Below, piece by piece: positions 26,276-39,227 of a stretch of DNA of 64,000 nucleotides. This stretch comes from Plasmodium brasilianum (taxonomy: Eukaryota > Apicomplexa > Aconoidasida > Haemosporida > Plasmodiidae), in assembly GCF_023973825.1 (NCBI RefSeq), contig NC_090116.1:248001-312000 (forward strand). The letters run 5' to 3'. The notes under the pieces were generated by a model that was given only the letters and a program-made list of their open reading frames with translations, was not told where the DNA came from and did no database searches. The stretch's first letter is position 1, and every line of letters starts with the position of its first letter. A program made the translations under genes and the position numbers.

Positions 26276-27729
26276 AACGTACTTGTCTTTTACGCCTTTT
26301 TATTTTTGCAAAAAACTAAATATTGAATAAACGCAAATACTACTGTCAAATCATAACATCTACTCAACAGGTCTCTTCATTTATTAATTTCTCCGTTTAT
26401 TTCGTGCCTTTAATTCTTAACTTAGATGCATTATTTTTCAACAGGTAAAATACTAATTATTTTTAGATTCACTTTCTTTTTTTTTTTTTTTTCTCAAATT
26501 TTTATTATTTAGATAAGCATATCTCTATGGCAATAAAAATATGTAAATATTATTTTCTAATAAAATTAAAAACTGCGACCTTTGAAAAGCTGCGCTTTTT
26601 TTTTTTTTTTTTGAAAAACGTATAATAAATGGTTCTATTTAATGGTTAAAAAAAAGAAAAAATGAGACATGTATACCATTAAAAAATTTGAAAAAATCAC
26701 AATAATAATTATGGAGAGGTGAAGAAAAATTAATCAGTATGTATTCTACATCCTATGATGTACTTGAAAAAAAATTCAGGTAAAACACTGTATTATGTAC
26801 ATATATATTTAATTATTTCATTCATTATTTCTTATAACATATATATATATATATATACATACCTACATACATACTACTTTTTAAGAGAGATAAAATGTTC
26901 TGAATTTTTCGCACTAATAACCACATTTTTCTAACTATAGAAATTAGTAATAAAATTGACGAAGGGGAAAAGAAAAAAATAAGTGTAATTTAAGTGGAAT
27001 ATAGTAGAATACATATACATACACACACATAAATATAAACCTACATACGTATATACTTACGTTCATACATACATACATACATAAATATCCACAAAATTTA
27101 CGTTTATGTAAGCACAAGGCAATTTTTAATTTAAAAAGGAAGTACTCACTGTGTACTAGTACTGCATATAAGCATACCAATGACAAAAAAACAAAAACAA
27201 CAAAAAAAAAAAAAAATGAATACAAATATATATACACACTGTAATGCTTTCAATGGTTGTGTACAAATGCCGAGATCTAAAATTGTAGAAATAAGTACTA
27301 TATCGTAAGGTTAAAAAAAAAAAAAAAAATGTTTATCTCTATTCCACATATTTCTATTTCAACTGTTTAAAACGATATGAGATTTTTATAAAAATAAAAA
27401 TAAAAATAAAAAAATTAAATTAAATTATATTAAATTAATTTTAAATTTAAATTCTTTGTTCTTGTTCTTTTTCTTTTTCTTCCTCTTTTTTTTTTTTTTT
27501 TTTAGTGTCCTACTGTTAAGTTTTCATTTGACAAATAAATATTACAAGTTCAAATTGGAAGGCATAAAAAAAAAAATTTGTCATACGTAGTTGTAAACTC
27601 GATGTAAATTTAAGACTTCAAGAAAATTTAGATTATGCAACAGGTGCATATTCCTAATTTTTAAGAAATTGTAATAAACCAGGGGATGGGAAAGGGGGGA
27701 AACATTATAAAGTAATAAAACAATGAATT

Positions 27730-29269
27730 ATGCTTATGCCAACTATTCGTACCAATATTTCTGTAAAAATATAATATTCTGAAAAGTTCAAGATAAATCC
27801 ACACTTTTTCACCGAAATAAGTAAAAATAAACTACATAAAAGGCAGAATAGTAAAAATTAAGGAAAAGCCAGTTCTTTTTCATTGGTATACCTTACATAT
27901 TAGTCACTACCCATTATGCCGTTTTCTTTTTCTTTTTCTTTTTCTTTTTCCTTTTCTTTTCATTTTCCATTTTTTTTTTCTTTTTTTTTTTTTTTATTTG
28001 TTAAAAATTCCAAAAAAGAACTTTCTTATAATAATAAACAAAGTATGACTAACACGTCTTTGATATAAAATATTAAAAGCCTATATCATTTTTTTGTAAC
28101 ATTAGCTTTGTTATTAGTGGCCACTGAAAAAAGGACCTTGTGAAATGTTTCAGCATAAACACATAAAGAATATTTTGGTCAAAATATAAATACATACATA
28201 TGTACACAAATTTTTAAATATATAAATATATATTTAACGCATGCAAAAAATAATTTTTACATTTGTTTTCCAAAATATTACAAGGGAACTGTCATTTTTA
28301 GCGTATAACCTCTTTACATTTTTCTAATATATGAATTTCATTTCATTTTATTTTATTTTATTTCGTTCTACTTTATTTCATGTTACTTTATTTATTTTTT
28401 TTTCTTCATAATGATTTTGATATTGCAGATAAGATCATTAGAACAGGTAACACAGTCAAATTAGAATATGCGTATATATAAATATATATATACATACTTA
28501 TATATTCATATTCGCACAACACTGTTCCTCTTTCTCTAGTGTGCTCATACATGATTCTAAATACTCAGTGTGTACAAGTGTATGCACATGCATAACGACT
28601 GCATATGGAATACACATGATAAAATATGATACAGCATCCTTTATGTTACTAATAAACATAACAGTGAAATGCACTTGAAAAAAAAATGTGCTCTTTACTT
28701 AAGAGCATTTCGATTTTTATATGTTTTTCTTTTTATTCTGTCACAGAAACTTTTTTACATTTGAACAAACAGATAAAAGGAAAAATTTGACGTGTACTAC
28801 ATTTGCACATTTAAAAGATTAGCAGTTAGTTAAATTTTCCTTAAATGGAAAACACATATATGCATATACATATATACAATCATACTTGCATGTAAATATG
28901 AATAACGTACAAAAAATGGGTGAACTGTCATCAAGTTCTTCTTATCATTTTAGCTCTTACAAAAAACAATTTTTATTTTTTAAAGAAATTTTCAATGAAT
29001 TCATTTTGTTCGTGTACTCCAAGTTGTTTCTCCTTGTCAGCTATTTTCATTATCTAGCAAAAAATAAAAAAAAGAAAAAAAAAGAAAAGGCGATTAGTAA
29101 CGTGAAAAATTGTCAAAATGAAAAGCAAAACTTCATTATTTTATATTTACACAAATTACACAAAATTCAGCGAAATGTTTCCCAATTTTTCTTTGCCTCT
29201 TATATATCTTATCGCTCATGGCTGTGTATATATATATATATATATACACATATATATATTTATTTATAG
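27730..29269 (+). CDS. Probable split gene, mitochondrial uS19-like
   Basis: Coding-like exons on the plus strand. Exon 1 is 27730-27762 (MLMPTIRTNIS, donor GTAAAA). Exon 2 is 28118-28177 after ttgttattag and reads WPLKKGPCEMFQHKH, which resembles the N-terminal RSLKKGPFVDEHLL signature of ribosomal protein S19. A candidate mini-exon is 28429-28446 (gatattgcag...CAG|GTAACA). A last open frame (about 28823-29269) contains FSLNGKHIYAY and KMGELSSSSSYHF, positioned like S19's NGR.HV and GHKLGEFAPTRTY. The S19-typical SRRS segment is not found and several conserved basic residues are missing. A middle exon is therefore unassigned, or the resemblance is partly accidental. The tail beyond residue GEL would be an unusually long extension ending in a TA repeat. 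Exon boundaries are provisional. Confidence 0.4.
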
Positions 29270-29671
29270 AAGCAACGAATACACCTGCACAATGCACTGA
29301 AATTGATGGTAGTCTAATAAGGGCAAGAATAGTATAGGAGAAATAATTCCTTTTTTATTTAAGTGTATTCCTTTAGACCCCAATCCATATAACACATTTA
29401 AATGAAAAGAGAGTTTTTTATCAACTTTTCTTCTGTATAATTCATCAATTATTTCAAGTTTTGACCAGTTAGAATTTAGCATTTTGGAGTTTACTAAAAA
29501 ATTTAAAATATTATTAATTTTTGCTCTTGGTGGGGTGCCTGTTGATATTTTTTCAAATGATTTCTTCAAATTTTCATCTGTTAAAGAAATGCCCTGTTCA
29601 GATGTTTTCGTATAACCTTCACTTCTTCTAATTGTGGTAATTGGTCTCACTATATATGTATATCTCCCCAT
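29264..29671 (-). CDS. Conserved-looking 135-residue protein, function unknown
   Basis: A genuine ATG at 29671 opens 135 residues (start MGRYTYIVRPITTI) with balanced composition, few low-complexity residues and codons richer in G/C than the flanks. There is no signal peptide or membrane segment. A predicted helical core (LKKSFEKISTG, INNILNFLVNSK, KLEIIDELYRRK) is followed by a hydrophobic segment ISPILFLPLLDY. A potential donor (CAG|GTGTAT) near the end means the last few codons might be replaced by a further exon. The gene lies where other Plasmodium genomes have a short conserved gene between AP2-SP2 and P36. I do not recognise the family; an organellar protein is possible given size and basic N-terminus. 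Confidence 0.65.
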   Translation of the reverse strand: MGRYTYIVRPITTIRRSEGYTKTSEQGISLTDENLKKSFEKISTGTPPRAKINNILNFLVNSKMLNSNWSKLEIIDELYRRKVDKKLSFHLNVLYGLGSKGIHLNKKGIISPILFLPLLDYHQFQCIVQVYSLLL

Positions 29672-30661
29672 TTTACGTCTTTTCTTTTAAAGAAAAAAAA
29701 AAAAAAAAAAAGGGCTTTTATTCCTCAAATAGTTATATTAGTTCTTTTAACTTATATTTGAATTGTGGGAAAAATTATTTGACAAAATTAGCATATCACA
29801 TATCTTTAGTAGCTACAAAAATATAAAATAAAATAAAAATATAACGCACTCTTCATAAAAAAGCTAGAGTGGAGTACAAGAGCTTAGTTTACACAAATGC
29901 CGTATTTGAGTTAGCCTTCCTATGTTTCCTGATTCCCAAATGGTAATTAACAAATTTAGAAAAACTTTTTAAAAATAATCTTATTTTAAAAGATACATGT
30001 AGGGGATTATTTTACTCTTCCTCTTTTATTTTGTTCTGTGATTACAAATTAAAGCCGTGTTTCAATTTTTATGTTGTTTTTTCTTTTTTTTTCAAGCTGT
30101 TTCTACTTTTACGTAATAATTAACACTTATGGGATAATAAACTTTAAAGAGAAATATATATGTTTACTCTTTTAAAAAATTTCAAAAATGTTTTAAAATT
30201 AAGTCACAAAAAAGGGCAAAGGCATGAATAAAAAATGCTACAAAAGTTATGTGTACGGGTGCATACATATGCATATATATATATATATATATATCTATAT
30301 ATATAATATATATATCTGTAATCTATCTTTATATATATATATATTATTAAATATACGTATATATATACATGTATAATGCGTACACATTAAGAATACCTAA
30401 AAATTAAAATAAATAACTTTAAAACGAAATCATATATATATCGAAAAAATAAAATTGGAAGAAAGTTCAAGTTATAAATAATTTTTTTTCTTTTTCTGAA
30501 AAAATAAAAATTAAATCATAAAAAGCAGGAAAGGTGGGTGGAAAAAAAATAAAAAAAAAAAAAAAAATATTTTACAGAATAAATTAAAATATACTTATAT
30601 ACATATGTGCAAACATTCTCAAGTTTTCATTTCTGCATTTTTCACTTTTTCGCTTCTCTTT

Positions 30662-33600
30662 TTAATTTTTTTCTGTAATACTGTTTATCTTCTTAACAAA
30701 CTCGTCCCTTGAGGTGCTACTCATAAATGTTACAATGTACTGATTTAGTTTTTTCTCGTCGCCTGAGGGATCAAAAAGTGGGCAAAAATAAATGTACATA
30801 TAAAATACGCATATAAATGTGTATAATAACTTGTGTCTTTGTGTTTTTCCCCCTTTTTCTAATTCTTACATATGTCCCTTCCACTAAACAAGGCAGACAT
30901 ACTTTTTGATGGTATAATTTTGAACCCTTCAAAAATATCTGTGTTTAAAAATAATCTACCACTCCCCTTTTGAAAACATAAAATCCTGAATTTCTTATTT
31001 TCTGTGTTTTTCATTATTTGTATTTTTACTGGTAAGTAACCTGCCCAGTCATATTTTTCGTTCTTCTTTATAAATTTGCTAATTTTTATGCTGCTCTCCG
31101 AGTATAACACCTCTTCGTTCTCTGTATAATTTAGGAAAGAGAAAATACGTATACACATGCACAAGTACATGCGCACATATAAGTTTGTACGTACGTAGGC
31201 ATACATATATATATATGTACGCATGTATGCACATATGTATAAATATACATATCCGTATGTATAAATGTTTATATATGCATACCAAATGGGTTTTCCGATT
31301 CTGTCATTTTCACCTTCTTTTCATCAATAACACTTTTATTTTTATTTAAGCTTTTTCTTAGCTTCTCTACATCTATATTTACGTTTCCAAAAATGTTTAA
31401 TTTTCCTACGTGTTCGTTGAACATTTTATTGGGTGAATTGTAATCATTCTGAAAAAAAGGAAGATGAAATTTATTCATGTCTTTTGCTTTGTTTCCTTAA
31501 CCTAGCTGACGTATCTTACATATATATCATGCGTCCACGCATGCCATTTTTTTTTTTTCTTTTAATTACCATTGATGCAAACAAGCGATCATTTTTTTTA
31601 ATATCACTGCATTCACTAACCCCACTCTCGTTGTCGCTGTAAAAAAAAAAAAAAAATATTGTAATTATGATGTGCAAATGTTTATATATACATATATATA
31701 CGTATATGTATGCACACGTACATGCGCATGTAAATGTGAATTTTCAACCAAATTAAACACTACTTTTTAAAGTAACCTCTTTTGATTTTTATTCACGCTG
31801 CTTTGATCCGTTCCCTTGTCAAAATTTCCTTCGCCATATACTATACTATCGTCATCATTACCGGATTTTTCGTTATCATCATTTCCTTGTACTGAGCACT
31901 CTTTCATTTCAACAAATTTTCTAATACCCTTTTTCTCATGTTCATCCTCTTCTTCTTCTCCATTTCCATACTTTTTTTCTACAAAATATTTAACAGCTTT
32001 GTCTTCTTCACTTTCTTTCCCTTTTTCTTCATCTCCGTCATCCTCTCCTACTTCTTCGTCTACTTCTTTGTCCACTTTTTTCTCTATTTCTTCCTCTTCT
32101 TCCTCCTCTGCTTCTTCTTCTACTTCTTCTACTACTGCTTCTCCCCCTTCGTCTTCTTGTTCTACTTCCTCCTCTTCATCATCTTCCACGCATTCTTCTA
32201 CCTCTATTTCTACCTCTTCTTCTTCGTTTTCGTCTACTTGTTCCTCCTCGTCTTCATCTACTTCTTTTTCTTCATCCACCCCTTCATCTACTTCTTTTTC
32301 TTCATCCACCTCTTCATCTTCATCTTCTTCATCCACCTCTTCATCTTCATCTTCTTCATCCACCTCTTCATCTTCATCTGCTTCATCCACCTCTTCATCT
32401 TCTGCTTCTTCGTCTACTTCTTCATCTACTTCTTCAACTTCTTCCCCTTTCTCTTCCTCTTCTTCCTGTACAGAATTCACATTATTGTCATTTTTATTTC
32501 CAACCAATTTTACATGCATGTTTCTTAGCTTGCCATCCTTCGATTTTTTAAGAATTTCTTTTTTTTTCTGTGTATCTTTTTCTGTTTTACTTTTTTCCTT
32601 TTCAATATATTTCTTTTTAATTATTTTTTTAGTTTCTTCAGCAAAACTATTTCTTGCATTTGCTTTAAATTTCTTTTTCTTTTTAATTCTAGAGTTTTGT
32701 TTATCTACTGTTGATGTTACGTATTCCTTATCTTCCTCTGTAAGTTCTTGTGGGGTTATACTTTCATTCTCATAATTATCATTTAGTTTATCTTCAGTTA
32801 CTTCTTTTCCATTTTTACTCGTTTCACCTTCCTTATGGAACGAACAATTTTCGAATAATTCGATTTTTTTTTTACCTAAATTTTTTGTTTTAAAATGGTA
32901 AAGTAAATACATATAATTCATGTGCATACATATACATACATATGCATATGCATATACATATACATATACATATGTGTGTGTACATTACATTATCACTTAA
33001 AAATGCATATTTTGGGTTAATTTTTTTTTCTTTTTCTACAACTTATACTGTCTTTTTCGTTCGGCTCTGAAGAATCAAGATCTGTTTTTGCAATCTAAAA
33101 ATGGAAAATAAAAAAAATTGCATAGAAAAACTGAAAAAAATAAAGTGTTAGTTATAGCTACGAGGAAAAGATAATAATTTTGTTTATCCCTCTTCTAATT
33201 CTTCCATTTTTTTGATGAATTTTTTTTGTTTTATCGCTTATCACTTTAGCAGGGGAATTTATTTTTTCTATGCTACGCCTAACAAAGATAAAATTATATG
33301 TATCCGGTTAGTATGGGTCTTGCGTAAATTTATACATATATATAGAAACGCTAATATACAGGTAGATGCACACACATACCCATATATATATGTCAGACAA
33401 CTTATGTCTGTATGTTTCTTATTGTATATATATATAAGCACATATGCATATGATGATTATGGATAAAACCAAAAAAAAATTATTTAACGTCATCAAGTCA
33501 AAATATTAATAATAAATATAGGTACACAAAGTTTATACATAATAATTTAAAGAAAAAAATTAAGTGGTTCCAAAATTTATGTAATCTTTTTTTTTTTTTT

Positions 33601-33878
33601 TTTTTATTTCTTACTTTTTGGAATTCTTTATTTTAGAATTGCCATCCTTCGACTTGGGAAAATTTATTTTCTACGAAAAGTGGGAAGAAACATATGAAGA
33701 GCATGTACATATATATATATATATATATATATACATACAAATATGTATATCGTAACTTCAGAAAATTGTGCATCATAGGTCTATAAAACGTTATCATACT
33801 AAATATAATTCGTTATACTATAAATAATACATTTTTATACATATTTTTTTTCTTATTATATTTATCTTTATCTACCAT
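30662..33878 (-). CDS. Acidic protein with C-terminal Ran-binding domain
   Basis: Nine exons: 33878-33819 (tentative), 33670-33615, 33278-33245, 33094-33043, 32875-31777, 31636-31570, 31448-31283, 31121-30870 and 30762-30662. All phases agree, and the sum is 629 codons including the stop. The last two exons (about 512-628) form a RanBD1-like domain: EVLYSESSIKISKF, then YDWAGYLPVKIQIMK, FRILCFQKGSGRLFLN and a final helix DEFVKKINS. Such domains bind Ran-GTP in RanBP1, Nup2/Nup50 and RanBP2 proteins. The middle is basic, then a long E/D/V run. The N-terminus is lysine-rich (KSKDGNSKIKNSKK), like a nuclear signal. A nuclear-basket nucleoporin (Nup2/Nup50-type) or transport cofactor is the likeliest role. 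The first exon is uncertain: an alternative ATG lies near 34880 (MKCQWVRIIT, donor GTTAGT). Confidence 0.72.
32050..32465 (-). repeat. Glu/Asp repeat in the RanBD protein
   Basis: Plus-strand ttcatcttc/cttcatccacc units of about 24-27 bp code for EEVDEEDED repeats. The whole segment is one of the most acidic in the window and probably disordered. Confidence 0.85.
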
Positions 33879-36115
33879 AGTGGTTATGATATGTCAATTG
33901 AAATTAGCCACCTCCTTAAAGATGTGTGTATAAACATTTAAAAAAAAGATTATAAAAAAAGGTTAATGCTATTTTATAAATATATACGCAATACAAACAA
34001 ACATATATATATATATGTATATTTATGAAAACACTCTTCTTAAAATGATAAAGGAAAAAAATATATTGTTCCCCTTAGTTTTTGACTTCTCTTTTTATAT
34101 ATATATATTTATTTATATTTCATCAATTACTGCTCGTTTATTCGTGCACAGTTATTTGAGTTTATTTACTCATTCGTTTAATCATTCACTTATTTTTTTA
34201 ATTTACATCTTTATTTACATTCATTTATATTCACATTCACATTTACATTTACGTTTACATATATATATATATATATATACATATATATAGATAGATAGAT
34301 ACTTGTAGCTAACATTTCATTTCCGCACATTTATGAACAAACTAAAAGAAAGAAGATAAACAATTTTTATTTTTATCATTAAACAAAATAACATTTCAAT
34401 TTTTTTTTTTTTTTTTCAAAGTATTACATAATCATATCCATTCAAAACATAAAAAGATTTAGTAGTATGCATATATATAATAATATATAAAAAATTAATA
34501 ACAACTCCACAAATTATTTATTTTTTTTTTTTTTTTCTGTTTATCCCTTTTTGTCATACGGCTAAATCAGCATTCCACTGTGATGTTTTTTTTGTTTCGT
34601 TATACTTTTTTTAATATTATTTTTGTTTTACTTTGCTTTGTTTTGCTCTGTTTTGCTTTATTTGGTTTATTTTGTTTATTTTGCTTCATTCTGTATATTT
34701 TGCTTTATTTTACCTTATTTTGGTGTATTATATTTTTTTTTAAATTATTGAGAAATACTAAGATACGCATCCATTCGTATAATCAAATAAAATTAAAACA
34801 TAAATTATATGTAAAAAGAAATAGTACTACCTTTTTTCAAAAAAACTAACCTAGTTATTATCCTGACCCACTGGCACTTCATTGAAAGAACAAAAAAAAA
34901 AAAAAATAATATATGAACACATATACACCTATCGTATGTGTATAAAATAGTATGTATGAATTAATACGTGTATTTATCACATTATATGAAATAAATGGCA
35001 CACTAAAGAAAAAAAAAAAAAAAAGAGAGCAAAAGAATTAGGGAAACAAAATGAAAAACTTTAAGAATATAAACACATGGAAAAATGAAGGAAAGCAAAG
35101 AGAAGAAAAAAAAAAAAGAGCTAATAAAGAACAGAGCTAATATTTCTTTCTTTCTCTTAAGCATATTTGAAAGATCTCATCATATAAATAAAATAGAAAC
35201 AAAGGTATGTGCTTATTAAGTGTTAATGATGATTGTATTTATTGCTTCAATCATTATACCAATACAATACATTATTGTATTGTTTTTATTTTTAAATTAA
35301 TACAATGTATCTTTTCAATAAAAAAAAAAAAAAAATATGACAAAAGTTAAACAGAAAGAAGATGCCTAATATATATTGTATTTTGTAAGAGTATTGTTTA
35401 TGTTAAACAATATAATTAAATAATTTTTCCTACATTAAGCTAATTTCAAATCATAATGAAAATAATACATTGAAGTGTAGTAAGTCCAAAAATATGTTGA
35501 AGAGTGCAGCTTTAATAAAAAAATAAAACAATAGCGAACTGAGTAAGAATAGTGTGTGTGTAAATGTTTGTGCATATCATTGTTATTTATATATTTTTTT
35601 TGTTTTTAGTTTAATTATATGTAACAGTGAACAACGGTCATTTGAGTAAAAATAAACGGATGGTGGTACTGTGGGGGATAAATTATATAATAAAATATAC
35701 ATGTTTGAAAATTTTGCTTAATAATATATTTACTCTATTTTTTATTTGTTTTTAATTTAAAAAGGGCAAAAAAAAAAAAAAATATTATAATAAAACAAAA
35801 TAATAAAAGATCTAAAATAAATTTTTTAATTAAAAATTGTGGAACGTAGAACGCAACACATGAATCACAAACCATGGAATATAAAGCATATTCATTCTTT
35901 TAATTTTATGCATTGAGAATAAATCAATATTTTAGATACAACAAAAAAAAAAAAAAAAAAACAAGGAAAAAAGGAAAAATAAAGCCAAAAGCAAAAGAAA
36001 ATGTATGAACTTCTTATTTGCAATTTTAAAAAATTTGGGAGAAATGAATAATATTTTTTTTTCCCCTTCTTCTCAATATCGCTTCATACAATATTCTCGT
36101 CATGTCATCTTCTCA
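33879..36115. other. Intergenic region between the RanBD gene and P36
   Basis: AT-rich DNA with many poly-A/T runs. The only coding-like piece is a short possible exon on the minus strand near 34880-34850 (MKCQWVRIIT, then GTTAGT). It could be an upstream exon or leader of the RanBD gene. Otherwise nothing is seen. It should contain the RanBD promoter and the 3' UTR of P36. Confidence 0.55.
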
Positions 36116-37057
36116 TCACATGTCCTTTGCCGTTCGAACGTAAAACATGGCAACTCCTTTCCAATTGGAATAAACACAAGAACAGGTAAACAGAAAATCG
36201 CGAGATATATTTTTAGGAACCCATAAATAAGAAGTTGTGGAAAACTTTAGAAAATTCTTGTCTCGGGGAAAAGATGAAAGTTCAGGATAATACTTAGCCT
36301 CAGGTAGTAGATTGTTTATACTCATCCTTATATAATTTAATGTGTACATAGAAAATGATACAGTAGCAAAACAGTTAAGGGGATCTAACTGCCCGTATTT
36401 ACTTTCTTTAATTGTATAATTATTACAGTTAATCCCAATAATGTCTTCTGGGTAAACATCCATTTCACAAAGGAATGATTCATCCTTCGAAATTGGTTTT
36501 GATAGGAATTGATGTTTCCCTCTATTATTGCCAAAATCACATCCCTTAATAAAATTTTCATTCGAATTACTATTATTATTATTACTACTATTTGATTTTT
36601 TAATGTTTATTTTAAGATAAGGTGTTATCCCTTTATTCTCCTTTGAACTATCGCAAATGCATACAATTGTTACATCTTCTTTTATGATAGGTGGTGCATA
36701 TATACCCAAGTTGTACCTTTCGAATATATTGTAATTTTCTAATATAATTCCAGGCAAGGTGTCATAAATTTGTTCTTGTTTATTATCAATAATAAGTCTG
36801 TCTTTTATCCCCAAGTACTTAAAACAGTAACTCGAATTATATGTCTGCTTGTTCCTAGTGTTGTAGTTTGGACAAAGGAATTTTATTATTTTTTTATCAT
36901 CATAATCAACTGTGCAAAATTCTTTTGGAAAATCTTTTAAATTACATATGTAATAATTACCTACCTCCAGTTCTTTCAAATATAACATATAAACGGGCGA
37001 ATATAGATAGAGATATATGTACATAAGAACCAACAAAGAATAAAATATTTTCCTCAT
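36116..37057 (-). CDS. P36: 6-cysteine protein P36 (secreted)
   Basis: I start at the ATG at 37057 (MRKIFYSLLVLMYIYLYLYS), which begins with a clean signal peptide. The longer frame to 37195 adds another hydrophobic stretch and seems to be leader DNA. The result is about 313 residues with two s48/45 domains. Domain A has cysteines in YIC, EFC, FLC, SYC and a CIC pair. Domain B has KGCDFGNN, FLCEM, GINC, LNC and a CSC pair. There is no hydrophobic C-terminus, so it is secreted rather than GPI-anchored, as known for P36. P36 acts with P52 in sporozoite entry into hepatocytes and formation of the parasitophorous vacuole. Same strand and next to P52, as in other Plasmodium. The known P. falciparum protein is somewhat longer. 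Confidence 0.88.
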   Translation of the reverse strand: MRKIFYSLLVLMYIYLYLYSPVYMLYLKELEVGNYYICNLKDFPKEFCTVDYDDKKIIKFLCPNYNTRNKQTYNSSYCFKYLGIKDRLIIDNKQEQIYDTLPGIILENYNIFERYNLGIYAPPIIKEDVTIVCICDSSKENKGITPYLKINIKKSNSSNNNNSNSNENFIKGCDFGNNRGKHQFLSKPISKDESFLCEMDVYPEDIIGINCNNYTIKESKYGQLDPLNCFATVSFSMYTLNYIRMSINNLLPEAKYYPELSSFPRDKNFLKFSTTSYLWVPKNISRDFLFTCSCVYSNWKGVAMFYVRTAKDM

Positions 37058-39227
37058 CTTAAAACAAAAAAAAGAAAACAAAACAAAAAACGAAAAAAAA
37101 TAATAAAGGAGAATGAATAAAAACAAATTTTTTATAACTGGAAAACATGCGTTAATTTTGTGCATTGTATATTGTACAATATCATACCGAAACATAATAA
37201 AAATGAGCTGTTGAAGAAAAGGCTCTTGCCACTTTCAAATTTTTAAATGAAGTGAAACCAAATGTGAAAAAGAAGAAAAAAAAAAAAAAATCATTAGCAT
37301 GAGCATGCGTATACGTAAACATGCATATATATTATATATTAATATTATATATATATATATATATATTTATTTATTTATATATAAATGTATATATATGTGC
37401 GTACACATATGTACATTTGCATATTCTTTTTCCCTCTTTTTTTTCGCGCCGTACACTTTTATTGGTCAGGATGTTTCAAACGGGCGTAGACTTTTGTAGT
37501 TAATCAAAGAACTTGTATTACAGCAATTTTTCATAAACTTCAACTGCAAAATAATATTTCAGACATTTTTCAAATCTTACTCATTTCATACATTTTATGC
37601 ATCTTGTATATTTTTTTTATATTTAAAGTACTTCAATCAATATGACATATGACGAAATTTCATTTTTTCTTTGAATTATTTTAAAAATATAGCATGCATA
37701 TATAAAATATTTTAAGAAAAATAAATTAAAATTTATAGAGGAACAATATTTTTTTTAAAGCATGCAACCAAGAGTATACATATATATATATGTATACATT
37801 ATATATATATTATATAAATAATTTTTTATTTACTCCTTTACACATATATATATATATTTAATCTCAAATGTACTAGCTCAATATTGCTTATCCTTAGTGT
37901 TTTTTTTTTTTTTTTTTTAACTTCATTTTCCAAAATTAATAATACCTTAAAATTGTAAAAATTCGCCTTTAAATAATATTTAACAAACAATTTTATTGAC
38001 GTTACACTTTGTAAAAAATCCTTCATATTACAACCACTATCCTCTTATAAATTTTGTATTTCATTGCATTTTTTTTTTTTTTAATTATGTGATTTTTTTT
38101 TTTTCGATTTTTTTTTTAAATGCATGACCTATTCATATAATTATGAACATATGAGAGAAGTGGAAATGAGAAAAAAAATAAAATAAAACAAAACAAAACA
38201 AAAAATAACAAAACAAAAAATGACAAAACAAAAAATGACAAAACAAAAAATGACAAAACAAAAAATGACAAAACAAAAAATGACAAAACAAAAAATGACA
38301 AAACAAAAAATAACAAAACAAAAAATAACAAAACAAAAGAGAGTAGACCTTAAAGGTGATTACACTTTTTGATAAAATCCACACTTTAAAAATTTTCACA
38401 TTCTGCCATTTTTGTGAATTCCTCGTATTTTTGCCTTAACAGTACTTATGTGCAGTTTTCATTTAGTTCATTTTTTTTGACTTTCATCAAAATGTTGAGT
38501 TCATGTTTAAAATGGATGAAAGAGAAATTAGAAGAAACAAACTGTTTTGTTTACAACAGATTAAAATGTTGAATTGTGTAAATTAGTGACTTGGACACAA
38601 AAAGTAAAAACTATATGTTAGAAAAAATTTAAACACACAAAAAAGAAAAAGTCTGTATTGTGTCTGTGTCTGTTTCTGTTTTTTTTTTTTTTTTTATATA
38701 TATCATTGGCCATATCAATAAAATACAGCACACTTTTGTATACATGCATTAAGCAAAAGTGTATCATATATATAGAAGTACTTAATAAAATGGCACATGT
38801 GAAAAGTTAAAAAATGATTGTAGCACATTTTTGCATTAAAAAAAATATATCATTGTAGAAGCTTGAAACTGTAAAAATGTATTAAAATGAAAAAGGTTAA
38901 ATAAAGTACAATGAGGTAAAATTGAGTAAAACAAACGTGTAGGTATAAAAACTTGAGTGTGTATACGGATTTGCGTATCTGCGTCTGCACTTCTATGTCC
39001 GAATGATATAAATAAAAAATGGATTTACCCCCATGTGCCTAGTCGTAATAGGAGAAACAGTTCGTGCATAACTGTTGAAGTATGTATTTAATTCCATATA
39101 TGTGTTAAAAAAAAAATAAATATGAGATCACATATATTGCTTATATATATTTGTGTGCGCATGTACATATATCTATATCTATATATATATATATATATGT
39201 TCACATGTAACCACCTAATCAGAAAGA
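37058..39227. other. P36 promoter / P52 3' region
   Basis: AT-rich intergenic DNA with TA runs (37345-37365, 37790-37860) and the 15-bp array at 38198-38335. No gene is seen. It should hold the P36 promoter. Confidence 0.55.
38198..38335. repeat. 15-bp tandem repeat between P36 and P52
   Basis: About nine copies of aaaaaatgacaaaac, nearly perfect, with variants aataac at both ends. It lies about 1.1 kb upstream of P36 on the same strand as the gene's promoter. Confidence 0.92.

Larger units (their letters stand above)
25135..27729. other. Long intergenic region upstream of AP2-SP2
   Basis: About 2.6 kb between the divergent AP2-SP2 (-) and the uS19-like exons (+), so it probably contains both promoters. 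It holds two clean tandem arrays (25680-25790 and 26190-26275), several poly-T runs and TA runs. I see no convincing exon here. Confidence 0.6.

Noticed and set aside
31816..32775. 319-residue serine-rich ORF on the plus strand
   Set aside because: Antisense of the Glu/Asp repeat in the RanBD protein; serine comes from tct/tcc/tca triplets opposite gag/gaa codons.
34840..34885. Short minus-strand exon MKCQWVRIIT with a strong GTTAGT donor
   Set aside because: Phase 2 does not join the next secure exon without a weak intermediate exon; kept only as a possible alternative start of the RanBD gene.
35241..35310. Inverted-repeat-like caatacaatac...gtattg as a structured RNA or terminator
   Set aside because: Short AT-rich palindromes are frequent here by chance and no longer stem or conserved RNA feature is visible.
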